The notes under the pieces were generated by a model. It saw nothing but the letters and a program-made list of their open reading frames with translations, made no database searches and had not been told where the DNA came from. A DNA stretch of 64,000 bases from Actinoplanes sp. SE50/110 (lineage in GTDB: Bacteria; Actinomycetota; Actinomycetes; Mycobacteriales; Micromonosporaceae), in assembly GCF_900119315.1 (NCBI RefSeq), contig NZ_LT827010.1:9046001-9110000 (forward strand). Direction: 5' to 3'. Below are positions 26,580-33,942 of the stretch, piece after piece (position 1 is the first letter of the stretch; the number at the start of each line of letters is the position of its first letter). The translations under genes were made by a program, and so were the position numbers.

Positions 26580-26885
26580 GTGGGCGACGAACTGCATGTC
26601 GAGCCCGCCGTGCTGCATTCTGCGCGGCAGGTGTGCGAGGACTTGGGAGTCGCGTGGAGACGCGATGAACACGGTGTCGAACCGGTTACCGAGGACGCCG
26701 CCGCCGGGTTGCCGGGCTGGATGACCGGGCGGGCGCTGGGAGATTTCGTCTGGTACTGGCAGGACGACGTCAAGAAGCTCACCGGCTATCTCGAAACCTT
26801 CGGCGACGCGCTGCAGCGGGCTGCGCTGACGTATGAGCACACCGATCACGCCAGTGCCGATCTGTTCGACATCCGGGGGCGCTGA
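26580..26885 (+). CDS. WXG100/EspC-like small helical protein
   Basis: A 101-residue protein starting at GTG 26580 behind an exceptionally strong ribosome site (GGGGGAGG). It is predicted helical, with the segment TGRALGDFVWYWQDDVKKLTGYLETFGDAL resembling the second helix of ESX-secreted EspC/WXG100-type proteins; an exact WxG turn is not seen. Such proteins pair with a larger substrate for type VII secretion. The next gene, 3 bases downstream, has a related helical N-terminus, which supports a two-partner arrangement. Function inferred from pattern and order. Confidence 0.65.
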   Translation: MGDELHVEPAVLHSARQVCEDLGVAWRRDEHGVEPVTEDAAAGLPGWMTGRALGDFVWYWQDDVKKLTGYLETFGDALQRAALTYEHTDHASADLFDIRGR

Positions 26886-26888
26886 CCG

Positions 26889-28544
26889 GTGGTGACCTTC
26901 GCGGATCTACGCGACGCGCGCGTTGACCGGCTTACGGTCGCGGCCGACGTCTGGCGTCAGCTCGCCGGCAAGTGCAGCAAGCTTGAAGACCGGACTGAGC
27001 TGGAGTTGTCCAAGCCGTTGCAGAACGGGGCCTGGGAAGGTGCGGCGGCTACCGAAGCGCTGCGCCGGATGACGTCCCTGGAAGACGAGTTCAGCCTGTA
27101 CCGGATGAAGGCCCGCAGCATCGGCATGCTGTTGGAGCGAATCGCCACGGACTTCCAGGGCTTGCAGCAGCGGCTCCAGTCCGCGATCGACGCGGCTACC
27201 TCGCTCGGGTTGACGGTGACCGCGGACGGTCGCGTCCAGGCCGATGAGGTGCCGCAATCCGCCCTGTCGGATCCTGGCGCGCTGGAGGTCAACCGGCTCG
27301 CGAACCAGAACGCCGACGTCTACACCGAGGTGATCGCCTCGATCCTCAAAGATGCCGACCACATCGATCTCACCTACGCCGGCATGCTGCGCGACTTCGG
27401 CCCCGACGTCCAAGGCCCGAACGAGTTCAGCTGGCAGCACACCACCGACGCCGCTCGCGAGCTTGCCGGGCTGAACGGACTCACGGCAGACGACATTACC
27501 GCCGCCGGCACCAACCCGGCCCAGGCCGCCGCCTGGTGGCACGGCCTCACCGCCGACCAGCGCGAACTGCTATCGATGGCCTACCCCGCCGAGGTCGGCC
27601 GCCTCAACGGTCTGCCGGCAACCGACCGCGACACCGCGAACCGGCTAGCCCTGCACGAACTGATCGGGCAAGGCGTGAACCAGCGCGTCGACCCGAACGA
27701 TCCACAGCATCAACGCCTGGTCAACCTGATGAACCGGCTCGACGCCGCCGACTACCAGACCGGCAAACCGCTCTACCTGCTGTCCATCGACAACCAGGGC
27801 ACCGGACGGGCCGCCGTGGCCATCGGTAACCCCGACACCGCCCGGCACACCGCCATGCTCATTCCTGGAGTGACCAACAACCTCGACGGGATGGTTGACC
27901 AGATCGGCCGGGCCGACCACATCCGCGACGCAGCCGAACTGCTCGGCGCGAGCGACGTCTCGGTCATCGCCTGGCTCCAGTACGACCCTCCGCAGCTCGA
28001 CGACTCCATCGTCACCGCAGCCGGCTCCGACCGGGCGCAGGAGGGCGCCACCAACCTGCTCGCGTTCACCGACGGGCTAAGGGTGAGCCACGATGCCGGG
28101 CCGGTGCACATGACCGCGATCGGCCACTCCTACGGATCGGTGGTAGTCGGCGACGCCACCAGTGGCGGCCACCGGCTGGCCGTGGATGACGTTGTCGTGG
28201 TGGGCAGCCCGGGCATGGACGTGCACCGGGCCTCGGACCTGAGCGTCGGCGCAGACCACGTCTGGGCCGGCGCCGCCCCCGACGATATGGTTGCCAGCCC
28301 GGACACCGCCATTCCGTTGGAGACCGGCATTCCGGTGGCCGGCGACGGCGTACAGGCCGCGATCAGGTTGAAGCACGGCGTCGAACCGCATCTGCCAGAA
28401 TTCGGTGCGCGGGTCTTCATGACCGATACACCAGGGCACACCTCCTACTGGCAGGCCGGGTCACAGAGCCTCAAGAGCCAGGCATCCGTCGTCGTCGGCG
28501 ACTACGGCAACCTGATCCCTCGATACGGAAAGTTTCCCTCATGA
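26889..28544 (+). CDS. Alpha/beta hydrolase (DUF1023) with WXG-like helical N-terminus
   Basis: A 551-residue protein. Residues about 1-170 are helical and WXG100-like (LQNGAWEGAAATEALRRM holds a W-x-G turn). Residues about 290-530 are an alpha/beta hydrolase of the DUF1023 type: nucleophile in IGHSYGSVV (Ser about 413), acid probably in VGSPGMDV, and histidine in HTSYW (about 517). No signal peptide is present, consistent with export by an ESX-type route or cytoplasmic action. DUF1023 proteins are predicted esterases or lipases, often paired with WXG100-like partners in actinobacteria. Start GTG 26889 or the next codon. Its stop overlaps the lipoprotein start. Confidence 0.85.
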   Translation: MVTFADLRDARVDRLTVAADVWRQLAGKCSKLEDRTELELSKPLQNGAWEGAAATEALRRMTSLEDEFSLYRMKARSIGMLLERIATDFQGLQQRLQSAIDAATSLGLTVTADGRVQADEVPQSALSDPGALEVNRLANQNADVYTEVIASILKDADHIDLTYAGMLRDFGPDVQGPNEFSWQHTTDAARELAGLNGLTADDITAAGTNPAQAAAWWHGLTADQRELLSMAYPAEVGRLNGLPATDRDTANRLALHELIGQGVNQRVDPNDPQHQRLVNLMNRLDAADYQTGKPLYLLSIDNQGTGRAAVAIGNPDTARHTAMLIPGVTNNLDGMVDQIGRADHIRDAAELLGASDVSVIAWLQYDPPQLDDSIVTAAGSDRAQEGATNLLAFTDGLRVSHDAGPVHMTAIGHSYGSVVVGDATSGGHRLAVDDVVVVGSPGMDVHRASDLSVGADHVWAGAAPDDMVASPDTAIPLETGIPVAGDGVQAAIRLKHGVEPHLPEFGARVFMTDTPGHTSYWQAGSQSLKSQASVVVGDYGNLIPRYGKFPS

Positions 28545-29086
28545 CACGCCGCCTGATCCTGGCCCCGCTGCTGCTCGGTGCGGTGGTCGCGCTGACCGCC
28601 TGCGACAGCGGTCCCGCCAATCCCGCAGACACACCCGCCGCCAAAAAGGATCAGCAGATGCAGGTCATGAAACGCACCGACGCCGAGAACCTGGCCAAGA
28701 AGCTCGCCGAGCAGGTCGCATCCCTCGTCGGGAAACCGCTCACCGGATGGCGAACGAGTTCGGCTGCCTGTGAGAACACCGACGGGGTCGTCGCCTCCGA
28801 CGGCCGATGGGACCTCAGCACGGGCGGCAACGTCGAAGTGGCCCGGGACGACCAGGTCGCCACCCTCAACAAGATCCGTGACGACTGGACCAGCCGCGGA
28901 TACCAGATCACCGAGTTCCACCTGCTGCCCGACGGCGACACCGGTGGAAGCACCTCGGCATTGGTACCGGAATCCGGCCTGACGATCTCCGTCCAATCAA
29001 CCGTGCCGCGGACCGGCATAGCGATCATCGTGGTCACACCCTGCTACAAGCCCGCCGGCAACGAAAACCCCGCCAGAGGCTACTGA
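28541..29086 (+). CDS. Lipoprotein, third gene of the WXG-hydrolase operon
   Basis: A 181-residue protein with a lipoprotein signal (MTRRLILAPLLLGAVVALTAC, lipobox LTAC). The mature part starts with a polar linker (DSGPANPADTPAAKK) and continues as a mixed alpha-beta domain with one more cysteine pair. No catalytic motif is visible. ATG 28541 overlaps the hydrolase stop (ATGA), so the three genes form one translationally coupled unit. By analogy with similar operons it may be an outer-face partner or immunity-like protein for the hydrolase, which is speculation. Confidence 0.8.
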   Translation: MTRRLILAPLLLGAVVALTACDSGPANPADTPAAKKDQQMQVMKRTDAENLAKKLAEQVASLVGKPLTGWRTSSAACENTDGVVASDGRWDLSTGGNVEVARDDQVATLNKIRDDWTSRGYQITEFHLLPDGDTGGSTSALVPESGLTISVQSTVPRTGIAIIVVTPCYKPAGNENPARGY

Positions 29087-29283
29087 CCACAGCTCCCACG
29101 GAGTACCGAGAGCCGCGAAGGTCGTGACGGTAGGCGCTCGCATGCCCCGAGCGGGTGACCACCGCGCATCGCGTTTCAGGACACATGGCACCTTGCTCAC
29201 TCTCAGCCACCTGTTCGTCCTGCTCGCTCAGCCGGAACCTCGGCAGCCCAGTCAGCTGTCTCGACGTCGTCGCCGGCCGGCGA

Positions 29284-29830
29284 TGGTGTCTCACCCAGCG
29301 CGAGAGACGGCCGACCAAACCCTTACGGCGTCGGACGGACTGGAGTCCCTGCTGCACCGCTACAAAGACTTCGGCCCGGATCACCGATGGCTGGCCGCGC
29401 CCCTGGCCGCGCTGACCCGTGACCTTCTCGTGCGGCACCTGCGCTGCCTCGAAACCCGCTTCGGCCCCTTCGACTTCCAGACCCACGTCCCGAGCTGGGG
29501 GCGACCGCCCCTTCGACCCGCTCCCGACCGCCGCCAGCCTCATCAGCGACTGGCCCGTGCCATGGATCTTCAACCTGATGTCGAAGACCAAGGGAGGAGC
29601 GTCCGGCGCGTGGTGTCGTGGATTCCTCCTATTTTCGGTTTAACGCCTCCACCCGGCTGCCGGGATCGGCGATCCTGCTGGTCGACGACACCTGGACCTC
29701 GGGGGCCTCCCTGGTGAGTACCGCGAAGGTGCTGCGCCCACGGCGCCGCCCGCATCGTAGGCCTCACGGTCGGCCGGCAGCTCACCGAGGGCTTCGGCAG
29801 CTCCGCGACGATCCCACGGTCCTACCGAAG
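29284..29830 (+). pseudogene. Phosphoribosyltransferase (ComF-like) pseudogene
   Basis: Fragments of one protein lie in different frames: GLESLLHRYKDFGPDHRWLA and LRCLETRFGPFDFQTHVPS, then GGDRPFDPLPTAASLISDW, then RFNASTRLPGSAILLVDDTW with TSGASLVSTAKVL (the PRPP-binding loop), then AARIVGLTVGRQLTEGFG. At least three frameshifts separate them. The domain is that of type I phosphoribosyltransferases/amidophosphoribosyltransferase-like proteins. Not functional. Confidence 0.75.
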
Positions 29831-30117
29831 CCCTGGCCGAGGTTGGACTGCCGGTCTCGCTGGCCGCCGGGGCGACGAGTACACAGTTCGACCAGCAGAT
29901 CAAGCAGTCGCATCATCAGGCGTTTGACGAGGTCGGGCTCGACGTCGGCACGCCCGTGATACGGATCAAGGGCACGGCTCTGTTCGGGCCGGTCATTACG
30001 CCGGCGCCGCGCGGCGAGGCTGCGGGCCGGCTGTGGGACGGCCTGGTGCTGATCGCCGGCACGGACGGGTTCTTCGAGCTCAAACAAACGCGGACCCGTA
30101 AAGCGTCGTTCGAGTGA
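29824..30117 (+). pseudogene. 3' fragment of a DsbA-family mycothiol-dependent nitroreductase-like gene
   Basis: The last 97 codons of a larger gene, ending at TGA 30115-30117. LPVSLAAGATSTQFDQQIKQ, VGTPVIRIKGTALFGPVITP and GRLWDGLVLIAGTDGFFELK match the C-terminal half of actinobacterial DsbA-like proteins related to the mycothiol-dependent nitroreductase of mycobacteria. The N-terminal thioredoxin part with the active-site cysteine is missing, and the fragment is fused to the phosphoribosyltransferase debris. Confidence 0.7.
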
Positions 30118-30263
30118 CCCGGCCGGACCGTTCCCAGAACATCGCTGCCGGCATATGCAGCAAGCAGCGCGGTCACCTGGTGCACTTCGCCCGGGCCCGC
30201 CGGACCACACCGCCAGGCTACCCCGCGGTCGTGGATCCAGCGGTTACCGACGGCTGCTCCCGG

Positions 30264-30821
30264 TCAGCCGATGCGGACCGAGGGGTTGCAGGCTCGCCAG
30301 ACGCGGGAGCCGACCAGGCGTTCGGCCTCGTCCAGCCGGTACCAGGCCGCGCTCGTCACTTCCGACTCCTGGAGGCTGCCCACGTCGCCTGTGGTGGTGA
30401 AGGCATATCCCAGGTCGAGGTGGAAATGTTCCGGCTCGTCCTTCTGCGGTCGAGCGGGGACCCGACCGAACTCCACATACACGGGCGTCGCGGACGCGGT
30501 AGTGACCGTGGTCGGATCGATACCGGTCTCCTCTGCCAGCTCGCGTACTGCCGCACCCATCAGAGTCGTGTCACTCGGCTCCAGATGGCCACCCGGCTGC
30601 AGCGGAATCCCGTACGCGCGATGCCCGACCAGCAAGATTTCCTCGCCGCCGCGGGTCAGCAACGCGCCGACGGTCACGTGCAAGTCGAAATTGCGTCGAG
30701 AGGCAAAGTTGCTGCCCCGGGCGAGGAGCTCGATCGGCTCGGCCAGCAACGCCTTCTCCGCGGGATACCGGTCGAGGTAGGCGGCAACGGCGGCGGCGAT
30801 CTCCGCATCAGCGATCGGCAT
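30264..30821 (-). CDS. NUDIX hydrolase
   Basis: A 185-residue hydrolase of nucleoside-diphosphate-linked compounds. The Nudix box is GGHLEPSDTTLMGAAVRELA plus EETGI, in the variant spacing common in actinobacteria, with the catalytic REL-AEE core intact. An N-terminal helical region (AAAVAAYLDRYPAEKALLAE) and a conserved RNFDLHVTVGALL strand precede it. ATG 30821 is chosen because the upstream in-frame extension is not protein-like. Stand-alone gene; substrate cannot be read from sequence. Confidence 0.88.
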   Translation of the reverse strand: MPIADAEIAAAVAAYLDRYPAEKALLAEPIELLARGSNFASRRNFDLHVTVGALLTRGGEEILLVGHRAYGIPLQPGGHLEPSDTTLMGAAVRELAEETGIDPTTVTTASATPVYVEFGRVPARPQKDEPEHFHLDLGYAFTTTGDVGSLQESEVTSAAWYRLDEAERLVGSRVWRACNPSVRIG

Positions 30822-31603
30822 GCAACGCCTCCCAGGCAGTCGGATCCATTGCGTCCTCCGGCGCAGCGCATTCATACCGCTCCGCGGCTTCACCGGCCGA
30901 CGACGACAGGACCCGGCGAACCTACCGCGTACGTCAAGCCCGGACACGCACAACGGCTGTGTGTCTCGTCGCGGATGCCCGCCCGTGCCGTTGCGGTTCA
31001 CGACCGCGTTACTGCCAGCCGCCACGATGGCCGGGAACCGCTTCGTCATGCCCGCCGTCCCGCCTTGCGCGTACGCCCCTTTTTCGTGGTGAGAGCGATG
31101 TCGCCGTTTCGGCTGGCCACAGCGATGAGGTCATGGGGTGTGAACGCTCAGCGACACGCAGCGGTCGTCCATCTGTGCGATTGCCGTACCCGCATCGGCG
31201 GACTTCGTCGTGTCCGAGACAGCCCCCCGGCAGGGCGGGCGAGTACCGATATGGGGAGGGCTCCACAACTTGTCGTCGTTCCTCCGGGCTCTGACAACGC
31301 AGACCATCCGGCAGGAGGGACACGAACAGGTGAGTGCCGTTGCCGTAGAGACGGGCACCTGGAGGAGCGTCCCGTCGCAGACGCTGAAACGCCGGGGAGG
31401 CGTTCCCTGGAATTCGACACTGGTGGCGGGAAACCGGTCTGCAGGCGGGTAGGCCTCCGGCGCCTGCGGGGCCGGGTTCACCGTGCACAGTCGGCTGGTG
31501 TCCGGCTATGGCCGGCTTTTCTGCGGACAACCGCCCGAACGCAGCGGTTCGCGGCAGCGCGCCAAGGTGCGAACTAGCTCATCGGCGAGTGAAAGGACCA
31601 GAC
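30822..31603. other. Stretch without a supported gene
   Basis: About 780 bases on island A. Several open frames overlap here on both strands, but none combines a ribosome site with recognisable protein features. Confidence 0.4.
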
Positions 31604-31729
31604 GTGGACATCCACACCACCAAATCCGATGGAGCACGGCTACCTGAACAGCCATCCCCGGATGGCACGAATCAGGAGGCTTCCACCCCGCTGGAGCCGG
31701 TGCTGCCGGAGCTACGGAACGCGTGGTAG
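31604..31729 (+). CDS. Short peptide ORF (41 aa) upstream of a methyltransferase gene
   Basis: GTG 31604 with AAAGGA at ideal distance gives VDIHTTKSDGARLPEQPSPD and ends ...PVLPELRNAW at TAG 31727. It is hydrophilic, without cysteine, and has a Ser/Thr/Pro/Glu-rich middle. Its position about 350 bases upstream of a PCMT-like methyltransferase invites comparison with RiPP precursors, but no leader motif of a known class is seen. The gap 31730-32079 between them has no supported gene. It could equally be chance. Confidence 0.3.
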   Translation: MDIHTTKSDGARLPEQPSPDGTNQEASTPLEPVLPELRNAW

Positions 31730-32079
31730 GAACACGGGATGCGCCGACGGGCGGCGGCGGGCGTGCTGGGGGTATTCGCGCAGCCACGCCGAGCTCTTCG
31801 CCCTCCAGTCTGCGGGCTACACAAGTGGACAGGAAACCGTCCCGGCCGATCCCGTGAACGAATGCGCGGAGCGTCCGTGAGCGCCTCAGTAAGCCCTCCG
31901 CCGGATCCTGTAGCCGGGACCGCCGTTCGCTTCGACCGAGCCGCACCCTGATCGACACATGATCTATCCGCCGACTGCGCTACCCCGCGCCTGCTGTTCT
32001 GCTACAGCGGGCATTCCCCGGTCGCACCGACCGCGCCGCCGCAGATCCGTCGCCTCAACCGTGCAACCTGGGAGGATCC

Positions 32080-33171
32080 GTGACCGACCTCAATGAGGCT
32101 TTCGGTGCCGTGCCCGTTCTCGCCTATACCGATCACGAGCGCTACGGTCCGACCGTCCACCGCTCCGTGCCTGAGTGGATTCAGCGTGAAGTGACATCCC
32201 TACGGGTGCAGGCCGGGCATCGCGTTCTGGAAATCGGCACCGGCTCCGGTTACAGCGGCGCCCTGCTCGCCCGCCTGTGCGGACCACGCGGGCGAGTCAC
32301 GAGCATCGACATCAGCGAGGAACTCATCAACCGGGCGCGCGCGATCCACGCCGAACGCGGAGTCACCGAGATCGACTGTCACGTCGCCGACGGCCTGGCC
32401 GGCTTCCCCACCGCCGCGCCGTTCGATCGGGCGGTCGGGTGGTGCACTCCGCCGCGGCTTCCCCGGACCTGGGTCGAGCAGATCACGGATGGCGGCCGGA
32501 TCGTCGCCTCCCTGCCAATCGCACCGCTACCGTCCACCGCCTTGATCACCACCATCACTGTCGACGCCGGGCAGCCCCGAGTGCAGGCCGTCGTCGGTGG
32601 GGTTTACGCCCAGAGCACCCCGGCGCCCGTGGACGACGCCGTGACCGTGCCCGGCCGGTGGGTCGACTACTGCGACCGCCAACCGGATCCGTCCTGGATA
32701 GCCATCAGCTGGCGCACCGAAGATCCACACAACAGCGGCGCCCGCGCGGCCCTCGACCGGCTCCTCAACCCCGGGCACACCGAAACCTACGGCGACATGG
32801 AGGCCGACTGGCGGTCCTGGAGCGCCCACACCGCCGCCCCGCCCGACCCCGGTCTGAGCATGGTGTCGCTGCGCAATCAGATCCGCGGGATCGGCCACAC
32901 CACCGCCACATCCGCAGCCGTGATCCTGACCGACGGCACGATCATCGCCGACACACCGGACTCGGCGTCGCTAACGGTCCTACGCGAGTGGCTAATCCTC
33001 TGGCAGCAGGCCGGCCGCCCCACCGCCGACAGCTTCATTCCCCGACTGGTCCCCAACACGAGCATCGACTGCCCCGGCGGGGACCTACAGCTAGCCGTGC
33101 CCGCTGACGCGGTGCCAGCGTCGCGGGCCGCTATCCCGCAGCCGCGCGCCGGCCGGGTGGAGCCGGCATGA
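32080..33171 (+). CDS. PCMT-like SAM-dependent methyltransferase
   Basis: A 363-residue protein. The N-terminal half is a class I methyltransferase of the protein-L-isoaspartate type: HRSVPEWIQREV, motif I VLEIGTGSGYSGALLA, VTSIDISEEL and IDCHVADGLAGFPTAAPFD. The C-terminal 150 residues are an extra domain (LNPGHTETYGDMEADWRSWS) seen in actinobacterial relatives that act in peptide or small-molecule modification rather than protein repair. Start GTG 32080 has GGGAGG at good spacing. Its stop overlaps the next short reading frame (ATGA). Substrate unknown; a peptide is possible. Confidence 0.8.
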   Translation: MTDLNEAFGAVPVLAYTDHERYGPTVHRSVPEWIQREVTSLRVQAGHRVLEIGTGSGYSGALLARLCGPRGRVTSIDISEELINRARAIHAERGVTEIDCHVADGLAGFPTAAPFDRAVGWCTPPRLPRTWVEQITDGGRIVASLPIAPLPSTALITTITVDAGQPRVQAVVGGVYAQSTPAPVDDAVTVPGRWVDYCDRQPDPSWIAISWRTEDPHNSGARAALDRLLNPGHTETYGDMEADWRSWSAHTAAPPDPGLSMVSLRNQIRGIGHTTATSAAVILTDGTIIADTPDSASLTVLREWLILWQQAGRPTADSFIPRLVPNTSIDCPGGDLQLAVPADAVPASRAAIPQPRAGRVEPA

Positions 33172-33299
33172 CGCCGGAAGACCTCGCCGACGCCGCGATC
33201 GACCTGGCCGAGGAAGGCATGCCGCGCCGCGAGATGCCGATCGCAGCGGTCTTCGAGATGGGCGGGGAGATCATCGCCTCGCCTACACCAGAACCATAA
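33168..33299 (+). pseudogene. 5' fragment of a cytidine/adenosine deaminase-like gene
   Basis: 43 codons from ATG 33168: DLADAAIDLAEEGMPRREMP then IAAVFEMGGEIIAS. This is the opening alpha-beta unit of nucleoside or tRNA-adenosine deaminases, ending before the zinc-binding HAE motif. Translation is coupled to the methyltransferase (ATGA). It breaks off about 70 bases before the conserved island right end, so a deletion or recombination at the island end probably truncated it. Confidence 0.55.
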
Positions 33300-33370
33300 C
33301 GGTGAGGTTCGATCGCAGGGGCTACATTCGCGGCGCCAAAGTGCAGCTCACGACCGGTGGGATAGCGCGA

Positions 33371-33546
33371 ATCGACAGTCCTTCGACACGCGATCACCAC
33401 AGGATCACCACGGTCCCACCGGGCGGGATTTTGAAAGCAGAAAATGGGAAACAAAAAGGCCGTGACCCTTGTTTCCGCAGGTCACGGCCTTGATTACTTG
33501 TGCGCCCGAAGGGACTCGAACCCCTAACCTTCTGGTCCGTAGACAG
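33371..33546 (-). repeat. Middle attachment site with island right-end sequence
   Basis: This segment matches 41426-41601 over its whole length with scattered differences. It comprises the island right end (with GGATCACCACGG at 33402), a tRNA-type terminator, and a tRNA-Arg 3'-part copy (33500-33546) that differs from the intact tRNA at two positions. It is not a functional tRNA because the 5' half is absent. Confidence 0.9.
33456..33491 (-). terminator. Terminator carried by island A right end
   Basis: AAGGCCGTGACC pairs with GGTCACGGCCTT and is followed on the minus strand by a T5 run. The same hairpin stands behind the intact tRNA-Arg. Confidence 0.85.
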
Positions 33547-33942
33547 CGCCCTAATCAGAAGAGCTCAGGCGCGTGAACATCAAGCTCACCACTGCCCGCT
33601 TTGCCAGAATCATACCTATCTTCGATCGTCCAACGCGGCGTCTCATATAGCAAGATAGATGATGCCTATACCGCTCCGCAGCGGGCTCGACGCCGATTCG
33701 TCGACAGTGCGCATGACCGCGTTTCCCCGCCTGCCCTCAGTCAACGCTAATCTCAAAGTAGTCATGCATTCCTATGGTCTGTTACCAAAGCGATCCAGCA
33801 CAGCTGACGGTGTAGTAGCGCGTCGGGCGCGGCCGAGCCATCGCCGCCAGAGTGCAGCAGATCGGTGTTCATCTGTGAGGCTTCTGGTTGAGGTGCCGTC
33901 ATTGCTGTCTCGCCCGTCATTGCCGGTCTGCGTTGTCGGATA
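33547..33942. other. Left end of island B, no supported gene
   Basis: About 400 bases between the attachment site and the stop of the helicase gene. No recognisable gene or arm-site copy is visible. Confidence 0.4.

Larger units (their letters stand above)
22892..33499. mobile_element. Genomic island A inserted at tRNA-Arg(ACG)
   Basis: A 10.6-kb segment bounded by tRNA-Arg 3'-end copies at 22892 and 33500. It holds nested insertion sequences, a WXG-like/hydrolase/lipoprotein operon, a NUDIX gene, a methyltransferase gene and at least three gene fragments. No integrase, excisionase or replication gene is recognisable, so the island is either decayed or moved by an enzyme supplied elsewhere. 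Copies of GGATCACCACGG (23266-23277 and 33402-33413) lie near both ends and may be recombinase arm sites. Confidence 0.8.

Noticed and set aside
29284..30117. One intact gene covering the phosphoribosyltransferase and nitroreductase-like parts
   Set aside because: The parts lie in different frames with stops between, and belong to unrelated families.
31009..31530. Minus-strand gene of about 170 codons on island A
   Set aside because: No ribosome site, no recognisable fold and overlapping plus-strand frames of equal quality.
33500..33546. Second tRNA-Arg gene
   Set aside because: Only the 3' half is present; the 5' acceptor strand and D-arm are absent and the anticodon arm is mismatched. It is an attachment-site copy.
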